This document shows positions 6,011 to 13,526 of a DNA stretch of 23,098 nt, one piece after another. The position numbers and the translations under genes were made by a program. The notes beneath the pieces are model-generated. The model was not told where the DNA came from, ran no database searches, and worked only from the letters and a program-made list of their open reading frames with translations. Location of the stretch: assembly GCA_021823425.1 (NCBI GenBank), contig JAKANX010000002.1, positions 1-23,098 on the forward strand. The letters run 5' to 3'. Position 1 is the stretch's first letter, and each line of letters starts with the position of its first letter. The DNA is from Microcaldota archaeon. GTDB lineage: Archaea; Micrarchaeota; Micrarchaeia; Anstonellales; Bilamarchaeaceae.

Positions 6011-8358
6011 AGGGCCAGGCGTCCTTCGAGCAGCTGCTTGTGATAGGGATAGGCCTCACCATAATCGCAATCATGTTCTACGTGGGCACCACGTACACTT
6101 CGGACAGCCTCAAGATTTCGCAGGCGGAGGACGCGGCAGCCAGGATTGCGGGGGCCGCGGACTACGTGCACTCCATGGGACCGAACTCCAAGGAATACGT
6201 GGAGGTGTACCTTCCGCAGGACATAACGAATATCACGATAGGGGGCAAGAGGATTGTAATAAACGTCATCACATCCTCGGGGCCCACGGACCTTTTCGCG
6301 ACCACGCACTCGGACCTGATCGGCGCGCTTCCCGCGGGAAGGGGCAGGCAGAAGATACTCGTGCAATACTTGGAGTCAGGAAAGGTCCTCATAGGCGAGG
6401 CAGGGCTCGCGTGCTCGCCATCGCTGATAAGCAGGGTGTTCAACGAGAGCGGCGGCGGGAGCGACACCATCAACTTGTCGAACGCGGCGGATTTCAACAT
6501 CACGGGGATTACCGCGGAGCTGACCGGGGGCGCGTCCGCGCTCGCCTCGCTTTCCGGGGCGCCCGGCGATTTGGGCGTGGGCGAGAACGGGACCCTCACG
6601 GTATACTATAACGTCCCCCCCGGCCAGGCGTCCGGCGCGTACGGCGGCGTGGTGCTGGTGCAGACCGGCAACGACGGCAGCTGCACCACGGGACTGAACA
6701 TAAACGTGAACGCGGGGCAGAGCTGCGGCGGGCTCTGCGTGTCGCAGGGCTACATAAACGGCACGTGCAGGAACACGCCCTCGGATTGCATAAGCAGCGC
6801 CGAGGACTACTCGGCCGCGAACAGCGGCCAGTGCGCGTCCACGGTCTGCTGCTGCGGGCCCACGCGGGACAACATGGGGCCCGTGGTTTCCTCGCTGAAT
6901 TCCACGCCGTTCAACGCGAGCACCGCGGACGTCGTTGCGATTAACGCGGTGTGCAACGACTCGGCCTCCGGCGGGTTCGTGAAAAACGCGCAGGTGCGCA
7001 TAGACAGCGGCAGCTGGATGAACATGAGCCCCACGGACGGCACGTTCGGGAACGACGTCGTGGAGGGCGCGAGCCTGAACGTGGGGATGCTTTCCAACGG
7101 CCAGCACATAGCGTGGGCGCAGTGCACGGACACCGCGGGCAACCTCGGCCCGGTCGCTTACTACTACTTCAACGTGAGCATGGCCGACGTGCTCGGCCCC
7201 ATAGTGACTTTCATGAACCACACCGACACCCCGACGACGCTGACCAATATATCAGTGAGCGGGACAGCCACGGACGTTTACACGGGCGGCAGCAACCTCA
7301 AGGGCTGCAACATGAAGCTTGACTCCGGGAGCTGGAGCGCGCTTTCCGCCGATGACGGGGCGTGGGATTCGCCTACCGAGAACTATACGAGGAACCTGGG
7401 GCAGATGAACGTCGGCTACCATACGGTCTTCGTGCAGTGCACCGACGCCCTGAACAACACGGGCGGGATATTCAACGACAGCTTCGGCGTCGTCTCGGTG
7501 GACATGATGCTCGTGATAGACAAGTCCGGCTCCATGGCCTGGAACGTGACCAACGTTTCCAACAGCGGGGTGGCTAGCACTTCCAGCACCTCGTTCACGC
7601 TGGTGAAGAGCATGACCATCACCGGAAAGAACGGCGATTTGGGCAACCTCACCGCCGAGATTTCCGCGAGCGCCGGCGGATGCACCGCCTTCTACGAGGC
7701 CCGCGTCGGAAGCGACGTGATAGCGAGCGGCAACCGCACCAGCACCGCGTACGGGAGCACGATAAGCGTGGTGAACATCTCGGCCTATCCGGCGCCGGTG
7801 CAGATAGACCTTTACATGAAGAGGAGCGCGGGCGCGAGCTGCAACGCGAACTCGCGGGCTTTCAGCATACAGCAGGAGCCCAGCAAGATGTCCGCCGCCG
7901 CGGCTGCCGCGGACGCGTTCGTGGACGTTGTCACGAACACGACGAACGCGGGGCTGGTCTCGTTCAGCACCAGCTCCAGCCTGGACAAGTCGCTCGCGAT
8001 AATGTCCGCGGCGAACAAGACGACGCTCAAGAACGCGATTAACGCGATAAGCCCCACTGGAAGCACGTGCATGGAGTGCGGGCTTGACACAGCGGCCGAC
8101 GAACTCACTTCCACGCGCGGAAGGCCGGACGCAACGAAGGTGATAATAATGCTGACGGACGGGGTGAGCAACGTGGGCGACCCGGTCGCGGGCTCGGTCT
8201 ATTGCAGGGACAGGAACATCACCGTTTACACCATCGGGTTCGGCGACGACGTGGACGACGTCCAGCTCACCAACATCGCCCTGCTCACGCACGGCTCGTA
8301 CTATTTCGCGCCGGACGCCGAGACGCTCACGCTGATATTCAGGAACATAGGAAGGTAG
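5989..8358 (+). CDS. Pilin-like surface protein with Ig-like repeats and a split VWA domain (probable pilus tip adhesin)
   Basis: This 789-residue exported protein starts with a pilin-type leader (LKGQ, then ASFEQLLVIGIGLTIIAIMF). Next come an Ig/NEW3-like beta domain (about residues 139-243) and a Cys-rich segment (244-296, including CCCG). Two tandem Ig-like modules follow (297-402 and 403-505) with matching landmarks DSGSW and QCTD. A C-terminal VWA domain begins about residue 506. Its metal site is D511-x-S513-x-S515 (DKSGSM), T693 (GSTCMECG) and D724 (MLTDG). The segment between the first motif and helix SKMSAAAAAADAF, which is normally contiguous, holds about 115 extra residues. The GTG at 5989 lies 6 bases after GGGAGG; an ATG at 5995 is the alternative start. 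Position and architecture suggest an adhesive tip or minor subunit of the pilus. Confidence 0.85.
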   Translation: MEMEASLKGQASFEQLLVIGIGLTIIAIMFYVGTTYTSDSLKISQAEDAAARIAGAADYVHSMGPNSKEYVEVYLPQDITNITIGGKRIVINVITSSGPTDLFATTHSDLIGALPAGRGRQKILVQYLESGKVLIGEAGLACSPSLISRVFNESGGGSDTINLSNAADFNITGITAELTGGASALASLSGAPGDLGVGENGTLTVYYNVPPGQASGAYGGVVLVQTGNDGSCTTGLNINVNAGQSCGGLCVSQGYINGTCRNTPSDCISSAEDYSAANSGQCASTVCCCGPTRDNMGPVVSSLNSTPFNASTADVVAINAVCNDSASGGFVKNAQVRIDSGSWMNMSPTDGTFGNDVVEGASLNVGMLSNGQHIAWAQCTDTAGNLGPVAYYYFNVSMADVLGPIVTFMNHTDTPTTLTNISVSGTATDVYTGGSNLKGCNMKLDSGSWSALSADDGAWDSPTENYTRNLGQMNVGYHTVFVQCTDALNNTGGIFNDSFGVVSVDMMLVIDKSGSMAWNVTNVSNSGVASTSSTSFTLVKSMTITGKNGDLGNLTAEISASAGGCTAFYEARVGSDVIASGNRTSTAYGSTISVVNISAYPAPVQIDLYMKRSAGASCNANSRAFSIQQEPSKMSAAAAAADAFVDVVTNTTNAGLVSFSTSSSLDKSLAIMSAANKTTLKNAINAISPTGSTCMECGLDTAADELTSTRGRPDATKVIIMLTDGVSNVGDPVAGSVYCRDRNITVYTIGFGDDVDDVQLTNIALLTHGSYYFAPDAETLTLIFRNIGR

Positions 8359-8368
8359 GCGCGTTGAT

Positions 8369-8797
8369 ATGGGAAAACGCCGGGGTCCTGCTGCGTGCCT
8401 GCGCGGGCAGTCCAGCCTTGAATTCCTCTACTCGGTCTTCTTCTCCATGCTGTTCTTCGTGATGATACTGGTGGTGTACTACGAGAGCCAGCTGGACGCG
8501 CTCAACCTTTCCTCGTCCGCTGCGGCGCGCAGGGCGTGCAACGCGATTGCCGCGCAGGTGAACAACATGGCTGCCGCGGGGGCAAACGCGTCCGCGCCGC
8601 TGTTCATCCCGGAAAGCGGGCTCAACTACACGATTTTCGTCTCGGCCGCGAACCGCTCGGTTTCAATTTCCTACGGCTCCGGCGGGGCAGGGTGCGGGAT
8701 TTCCACGGCGAACGTTTCCAACGGGACGGACTATTCGTTCTTCGTGCGCAGGGGCGCGATGGTGGGGAACGTTGACGGGGGTGTCGTCATTGGCTAG
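8369..8797 (+). CDS. Minor pilin-like protein
   Basis: This is a 142-residue protein with a basic leader (MGKRRGPAACLRG) followed by QSSLEFLYSVFFSMLFFVMI, the pattern of a class III prepilin with likely cleavage between G13 and Q14. The mature part has a helical stretch (ALNLSSSAAARRACNAIAAQVNNMAA), then a short beta-rich region with N-glycosylation-type sequons (ANRS, ANVS, SNGT). Only two cysteines lie in the mature part. It starts 11 bases after the VWA gene and runs into the next pilin-like gene, so it is translated within the operon. It is probably a minor pilin or initiator; the head domain matches no family I can name. Confidence 0.78.
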   Translation: MGKRRGPAACLRGQSSLEFLYSVFFSMLFFVMILVVYYESQLDALNLSSSAAARRACNAIAAQVNNMAAAGANASAPLFIPESGLNYTIFVSAANRSVSISYGSGGAGCGISTANVSNGTDYSFFVRRGAMVGNVDGGVVIG

Positions 8798-8798
8798 C

Positions 8799-9269
8799 AT
8801 GAAGGCGCAGGCCATTTCCCTTGACCTTGTCGCGGGCCTCGCGATAATGCTGCTCCTGCTGTCCTACTATTTCGTATTGTGGGACACGTTCACCGAACAG
8901 TACGACGCCGCGTTCAGGAAGGACAGCGCGGACGTGGCGCTCATTTCAATCTCGGACCAGCTGGTGAGCTCGCCGGGCTGCCCGGAGAACTGGACGCTGG
9001 ACCCGGACAACGCGCCGTGCATCGGCCTCGCGTCCACTCCGAACGTGCTGGACAGGGAGAAGGTGGATGCGTTCTCAAACCTCTCATATGCTTATGCGAA
9101 AAGGGCGTTCGGGCTAGACCAGGACTTTCTCGTGCGCATAGAGTCGCTGGACGGCGCGAGGTATTCGGAAGTTGGGGCGGAATCCAACAGCACCCTCGTT
9201 TCGGAAGTCTCGCGGCTCGCGGTGCTGGACGGCCAAACCGTGCGGGTGAAGGTGAGGGTGTATGGGTAG
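8799..9269 (+). CDS. Minor pilin-like protein
   Basis: The product is about 156 residues. A short leader MKA precedes QAISLDLVAGLAIMLLLLSYYFVLW, a pilin-like N-terminal helix with an acidic residue (D8) near the usual Glu-5 place of type IV pilins. The mature region contains SPGCPENW and NAPCIGL, probably joined by a disulfide, and ends with a beta-strand-rich VRVKVRVYG. The ATG at 8799 follows the previous stop by one base. An in-frame TTG at 8790 lies 6 bases after a GGGGGTG site and could be the real start, adding three residues. It overlaps the next gene by 8 bases. A role as minor subunit of the same filament is inferred from the leader and the neighbours. Confidence 0.75.
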   Translation: MKAQAISLDLVAGLAIMLLLLSYYFVLWDTFTEQYDAAFRKDSADVALISISDQLVSSPGCPENWTLDPDNAPCIGLASTPNVLDREKVDAFSNLSYAYAKRAFGLDQDFLVRIESLDGARYSEVGAESNSTLVSEVSRLAVLDGQTVRVKVRVYG

Positions 9270-9684
9270 GGGGTTCGTGTTCGCGATGGACGCGGCGGTC
9301 GCGCTGTTCGTCATGGTGATGGCGCTCGCCACCATAGGCTATTTCTCCTACCAGGCGGAGAAGAGCCCTTATTCCAAGATACAGCTCGAGCGCACGGGCG
9401 ACGACGTGCTCGCGGTGATGGACATGGGCGGAGTGCTGGGCTCCGGAAATAGGACGCTCATAGAGCGCGAGCTCAACCGCACGCTGCCTGCGAACATGGA
9501 CGGCAGGCTCGTGATAAGCACTTATTACAGGGAGGGGCAGGGCTTCAACCTGATTTCCATTGACGAGTACGGGAGCGCGCAGCCGCAGGGCGCGAGCGTT
9601 TACGAAGTGGGCCGCGACTTCCTCGGCATAGGGGTGCGCGTGAGCAACTATTCGGCGGCGAGGCTGAGGATATGGGAAAAATGA
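9262..9684 (+). CDS. Small pilin-like membrane protein
   Basis: This is a 140-residue protein whose N-terminus MGRGFVFAMDAAVALFVMVMAL fits the GF-x-F-x-(L/M)DA-x-x-AL pattern of pilin-like proteins in archaeal pilus loci. The rest is a soluble domain with a helical part (KIQLERTGDDVLAVMDMGGVL, then TLIERELNRTLP) and a beta-rich end. There are no cysteines. GGTGA lies 6 bases before the ATG, and the start overlaps the previous stop by 8 bases, indicating translational coupling. It is probably a minor pilin or a core component of the assembly complex; no characterised homologue is apparent to me. Confidence 0.75.
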   Translation: MGRGFVFAMDAAVALFVMVMALATIGYFSYQAEKSPYSKIQLERTGDDVLAVMDMGGVLGSGNRTLIERELNRTLPANMDGRLVISTYYREGQGFNLISIDEYGSAQPQGASVYEVGRDFLGIGVRVSNYSAARLRIWEK

Positions 9685-10490
9685 CCTCGCGCGGCATATT
9701 CGCGACCCTCGGCGTGCTGCTGCTGGTGCTCGCGCTGCTCGGGCTCGCGATACCGCTTGCGGGCGAGCCGGGCAGGAACTCCGCGACCGCGTCCTACGTG
9801 CTTGACGTGGACAAGTCCACGGACAGGTTCGCGGACGTCCAGTACGGGCTCGCGCGCATAATCTCCCCGGCGGTGAATTTCACGGTCGTGAACAGGAGCG
9901 TGCTTACCGAGGAGCGCGTGCCAATGGACTACTCGTTCGCCGACGACCTGGAGAGCTTCGCGCGATTTGAAAACAACAGCGAGGAGGGGAACGTCAGCAT
10001 TGACGCGGGCAGCGCGAGCAACGGGACTTTCTACATCCTGCCCAACAACGTGCGCATTTCCCAGGGGCTGAACAGGATGTACCTCACGCCGCTCTCGGGC
10101 AACGGGGGGATTTCGGAACTGGAGATAAACGTAACGTTCGCGGCCGGGAACGCGGACAGGGCGCAGTGGGAAAGCCTCCAGACCTCGCCCGTGGGCAGCC
10201 CGGACGCGCTCCCCGTGCGGGTGAGGGTGACGGACACCAGTTACGCGCTCTACGAGGATTTCGCCGAGACGCTGAACAGGAGCATGCAGAGCAGGATAAA
10301 CATCACCCTTTCCGGGAACCTCGTGGGCTACGTGCAGTTCAGCCCGCCGGGCTCGGTGGAAATTTATTCCGCGCCCGGCGCGGATTTAAAAGCCTTGGCG
10401 AGGTTTAGCAATCCTGTGCGCGTTGAGGCCGACGGGACCATAAGCGTCCAATCGTTGGCGAACAAGACGGGCAGGATAAGGGTCGCGTAA
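9681..10490 (+). CDS. Single-pass membrane protein of the pilus operon
   Basis: The 269-residue product has a short cytoplasmic end (MTSRG), one membrane helix (IFATLGVLLLVLALLGLAIPL) and a large external domain rich in beta strand and Asn-linked sequons. The ATG at 9681 makes a 4-base ATGA overlap with the previous stop, so I prefer it to an in-frame ATG at 9672. The leader resembles SRGI-type N-termini of the last pilin-like gene in other archaeal pilus clusters. The external domain has the segment YVLDVDKSTDRFADVQYGLARII near the membrane and beta-rich repeats after it. It has no cysteine. It probably belongs to the pilus base or is a large minor pilin; family unknown. Confidence 0.72.
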   Translation: MTSRGIFATLGVLLLVLALLGLAIPLAGEPGRNSATASYVLDVDKSTDRFADVQYGLARIISPAVNFTVVNRSVLTEERVPMDYSFADDLESFARFENNSEEGNVSIDAGSASNGTFYILPNNVRISQGLNRMYLTPLSGNGGISELEINVTFAAGNADRAQWESLQTSPVGSPDALPVRVRVTDTSYALYEDFAETLNRSMQSRINITLSGNLVGYVQFSPPGSVEIYSAPGADLKALARFSNPVRVEADGTISVQSLANKTGRIRVA

Positions 10491-10503
10491 TGGCGGTGTG
10501 CTG

Positions 10504-11166
10504 ATGAAGGTTTCGGAAATAAAAAAAACTGGGTGCATCTCGTTCGATGCGGGCGACGAGGTCTACGAGGTCGCCAGCAGGCTTGTGGAGGCAGGGAGGA
10601 AGGAGGCGCCGGTGACCAGGCAGGGCAGGTTCATAGGCATAATAACGCTCTCGGCGCTCGCGGCGCCGTTCGCGCGCGCGAACGTGGTGGACAACCCCAA
10701 TTCCGCGGCCGTTGAGAAGGCCAAGAAGGAGCGCATAGAGAAATACGTCTCCACCCGCATGTTCATGAAAATCTACCTGGAGCCGGACATGGAATTGAGC
10801 CAGGCGGTCGCCGTGCTGGCGAACAGGAACGCGGAATGCGTGCCCGTGCTAGACAAGAGGCACAGGCTCATAGGGGGAATCTGCACCTCGGAACTCTGGA
10901 AAACGATAATAAAGGCGGTCGGAAAGGGCAGGCAGGCCAAAAAGCCGTCCGGCGCGGTTGCCAAAAGCAGGGGAGACGACACCACAATAGACCAGGTGCT
11001 CGCTGCCGTGCGCGCGCGGGGCAAGGTGACCGCGGCTGAAGTGGCGGTCCAGCTGAAGCTTCCGCTCCAGACCGTGGAGGAATACGCGCAGAGCCTTGAA
11101 AAGTACGGGCTGCTCAAGGTCGAGTACGACCTTTTCGGAAAGATGACGCTGAAAAAGATTGAGTGA
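10504..11166 (+). CDS. CBS-pair protein with C-terminal winged helix, in the pilus operon
   Basis: This is a 220-residue cytoplasmic protein. Two CBS motifs form a likely Bateman module (about residues 5-60 and 85-138; landmarks EAPVTRQGRFIGIITLSAL and ECVPVLDKRHRLIGGICTSEL). A basic linker (KGRQAKKPSGAVAKSRG) leads to a winged-helix domain at 161-220 (TIDQVLAAVRARGKVTAAEV, then VEEYAQSLEKYGLLKVEYDL). CBS pairs commonly bind AMP, ADP, ATP or S-adenosylmethionine. The winged helix resembles a domain that in archaeal pilus systems sits beside secretion ATPases rather than a typical operator-binding regulator. The gene lies between the pilins and the ATPase, with the next start 4 bases beyond its stop, so it probably senses energy state for pilus assembly. 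A transcription regulator is the alternative. The ATG at 10504 is preferred over the GTG at 10498 because GGTG sits 5 bases upstream. Confidence 0.82.
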   Translation: MKVSEIKKTGCISFDAGDEVYEVASRLVEAGRKEAPVTRQGRFIGIITLSALAAPFARANVVDNPNSAAVEKAKKERIEKYVSTRMFMKIYLEPDMELSQAVAVLANRNAECVPVLDKRHRLIGGICTSELWKTIIKAVGKGRQAKKPSGAVAKSRGDDTTIDQVLAAVRARGKVTAAEVAVQLKLPLQTVEEYAQSLEKYGLLKVEYDLFGKMTLKKIE

Positions 11167-11170
11167 TGAA

Positions 11171-12637
11171 ATGGCGATCGTGGAAAAATACACCGTGAAC
11201 GCGGACGGGGTGCAGGCATCCGTCACGATAGAGAAGATTCCCGGAAGCCTGCACCTCTACAGCGTGAAGGTCCCGCACCCCGAGGAAGCCACGACCGCGT
11301 ACCTCAACACCGTGAAGTCGGAGCTGCTCAGGCAGGTGCGCCTGACCACGCAGGAAGTGCTGGACATCAAATTCATGGCCGAGCTCAAGGAGAAGTTCTA
11401 CAAGATTGCGGTCCAGCTCATAACCGACCGGATACCCGGGCTCACCAAGGAAAAGACACTCGAACTGGCAGGGCTCATGGTGCAGGAGCTTCTCGGGCTG
11501 GGGGACATAGAGTTCCTGCTCAAGGACGACGAATTGGAGGAGATATGCATAAACACCTCGCGCGAGCCGCTCTGGCTCTACCACAAGAAATACGGGTGGT
11601 GCAGGAGCAACCTCAGGATTGATTCGGAGGCCCGCATATGGGACTACTCCAGCCTCATTGGAAGGAGGGTGGGAAGGCAGATAACCTCGCAGGACCCGCT
11701 GCTCGACGCCTACCTGTCTTCCGGGGACCGCGTGAACGCGACGCTCGCGCCCATTTCCGTCTTCGGGAACACCATCACGATAAGGAAATTCGCCCGCAAG
11801 CCGTGGACAATCACGGACCACATACGCTCCAAGGCGATAAACGAGGAGGTCGCGGCGTTCCTGTGGCTCGCGATGCAGTACGAGCTCAACATACTCGTCG
11901 CAGGAGGGACCGGCGCGGGAAAGACGTCCATGCTGAACGTCCTTTCGTCCTTCCTTCCGCAGAACCAGCGCGTCATTTCCATAGAGCAGACGAGGGAAAT
12001 CACGCTCCCGAGCTATTTGCAGTGGGTGCCCATGGTCGTGCGCCACGGGAGCAAGGAGAACAAGGGCGACATAAGCATGCTGGACTTGATGGTCAATTCC
12101 CTCCGCATGAGGCCGGACCGCATAATCGTCGGCGAAATCAGGCGCGCGGAAGAGGCCGAGGTGCTCTTCGAGGCCATGCATACCGGGCACTCGGTCTACG
12201 CGACGATGCATGCGGAAACCGTATTTGAGACGTTCAAGAGGCTGGTGAGCCCGCCGATTGAGCTGCCTGAGGTGGTGCTCGAATCGCTCCATTTCGTGCT
12301 CGCGATGTACCGCGACAGGAGGAGCGGGATACGGAGGGTGTTCGAGGTGGGCGAGCTAATACCGTCCGAGAAGGGCGGGAACGTGAGCGCCAACATCATA
12401 TACAGGTGGAGGCCCTCGCGCGACACGATAGAGGAGGAGAACCCGAGCGTGAGGATGCAGGACATACTCAGGACCTACACGCGCATGGACGACGCGGAGA
12501 TAAAGCGGACGCTCAAGGAGAGGGAGAGGGTGCTCCACCACCTCGTGGATAAGAACATAAACGGCGTGGACGAAGTGGGAACCGTGATAAACCAGTATTA
12601 CGAGGACCCGGACGCGCTCCTCAAGAAGATAAAGTGA
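11171..12637 (+). CDS. Type II/IV secretion-type pilus assembly ATPase (FlaI/TadA/GspE family)
   Basis: This 488-residue cytoplasmic hexameric ATPase should power pilus assembly. The N-terminal part (residues 1-60) has the DGVQASVTIEKI/YSVKVP pattern seen in archaeal pilus ATPases. A helical region and the N2 domain follow (about 100-205, with LLGLGDIEFLLKDDELEEICIN). The RecA-like core carries Walker A GGTGAGKT (245-252), the acidic box ISIEQTREI (269-277), Walker B RIIVGEIRR (317-325) and His box GHSVYATMHAET (339-350). The acidic box has Gln where FlaI-type proteins usually show Asp (IEDT). The ATG at 11171 is preferred to an in-frame TTG at 11159 inside the previous gene. The two platform genes follow directly, as in archaellum and Tad-like clusters. 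Confidence 0.92.
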   Translation: MAIVEKYTVNADGVQASVTIEKIPGSLHLYSVKVPHPEEATTAYLNTVKSELLRQVRLTTQEVLDIKFMAELKEKFYKIAVQLITDRIPGLTKEKTLELAGLMVQELLGLGDIEFLLKDDELEEICINTSREPLWLYHKKYGWCRSNLRIDSEARIWDYSSLIGRRVGRQITSQDPLLDAYLSSGDRVNATLAPISVFGNTITIRKFARKPWTITDHIRSKAINEEVAAFLWLAMQYELNILVAGGTGAGKTSMLNVLSSFLPQNQRVISIEQTREITLPSYLQWVPMVVRHGSKENKGDISMLDLMVNSLRMRPDRIIVGEIRRAEEAEVLFEAMHTGHSVYATMHAETVFETFKRLVSPPIELPEVVLESLHFVLAMYRDRRSGIRRVFEVGELIPSEKGGNVSANIIYRWRPSRDTIEEENPSVRMQDILRTYTRMDDAEIKRTLKERERVLHHLVDKNINGVDEVGTVINQYYEDPDALLKKIK

Positions 12638-12641
12638 TGGG

Positions 12642-13517
12642 ATGGACATACCCCTGCTGCTCGTGCCCCGCAAGGCCGCAAAACGGCTGTCGCACCATTT
12701 CCTGGGCATCGCCTCGCGCATAAAGCCCAGCTTTAAGTTCCTTGACGAGGATTTGTACAAGATAGACTCGGAGATGCAGAGCACGGAATATCTGGCCCAC
12801 CTCGTTTTCAACGGGCTGTTCTACTTCGCGATGGCGCTTTTCCTTTCCTACGCCGTGCTCTACCGGCTCCAGAACCCGCAGGCGATACCCTACTCGCTCC
12901 TCGCGGGGCTCGCCGTGGGCGCCACGGTTTTCTTCTTCGGCACCCTTTATCCGCGCTGGCTCGGAAGGAAGCGCATTGCGGACGTGGACCGCAACCTGCT
13001 TTTCGCCGCGCGGCACCTGCGCATACAGACTACTGCGAACGTCCCCCTTTTCGAGTCGTTCGCATCGGCGTCGCACGGATACGGCGCGGTCTCCGACGAG
13101 TTCGCGCAGATAGTGAAGAACGTGCAGGCGGGCGCGAACCTCGCGTACGCGATAGAGGATTCCGCCGCAAAGACGCCCTCTTACTATTACAGCCGCATAC
13201 TCTGGCAGGTCTCGAATGCGGTGAAGGCGGGAACGGACGTGGGCCCCGTGCTCTCGGAAATAGTGGACTTCCTCGCCGAGGAGCAGAGGATAGAGATGCG
13301 CAGCTACGGCGCGCAGCTCAACACGCTCGCGATAATGTACCTGATGACCTGCATAATCGCGCCCACAATCAGCCTGATATTCCTCATGGTCATTTCCTCC
13401 TTCGTTGAATTGCCGATTACCGACACGGTATTCTGGCTGATTCTGGGCGGGCTCGTATTCATCCAGTACATGTTCGTCGGGCTCATCCAGAGCAGGAGGC
13501 CCGTGGTGGCCATATGA
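12642..13517 (+). CDS. T2SSF-domain pilus platform membrane protein (TadC/FlaJ-like), first copy
   Basis: This 291-residue polytopic membrane protein belongs to the GspF/TadC/FlaJ group and would form the inner platform on which the ATPase acts. Hydrophobic segments lie near residues 56-75, 84-104, 228-250 and 262-285. The cytoplasmic T2SSF domain between them includes the conserved ADVDRNLLFAARHLRIQTTANVPLFESF, a later AVKAGTDVGPVLSEIVDFLAEEQ and an amphipathic helix. It starts 4 bases after the ATPase stop and is followed 9 bases later by a second protein of the same family. Archaeal type IV pilus and archaellum systems often use one fused FlaJ with two T2SSF domains; here the two domains are on separate genes, as with TadB and TadC. 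Confidence 0.85.
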   Translation: MDIPLLLVPRKAAKRLSHHFLGIASRIKPSFKFLDEDLYKIDSEMQSTEYLAHLVFNGLFYFAMALFLSYAVLYRLQNPQAIPYSLLAGLAVGATVFFFGTLYPRWLGRKRIADVDRNLLFAARHLRIQTTANVPLFESFASASHGYGAVSDEFAQIVKNVQAGANLAYAIEDSAAKTPSYYYSRILWQVSNAVKAGTDVGPVLSEIVDFLAEEQRIEMRSYGAQLNTLAIMYLMTCIIAPTISLIFLMVISSFVELPITDTVFWLILGGLVFIQYMFVGLIQSRRPVVAI

Positions 13518-13526
13518 GCTGGTCGC

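Noticed and set aside
5305..6366. 353-codon minus-strand open frame
   Set aside because: It lies opposite the KaiC-like gene and the start of the VWA gene, is of shadow-type composition and has no family resemblance.
11114..12292. 392-codon minus-strand open frame opposite the assembly ATPase
   Set aside because: The plus strand encodes a protein with every expected ATPase motif; the antisense product has no recognisable domain and arises from strong G/C third-position bias.
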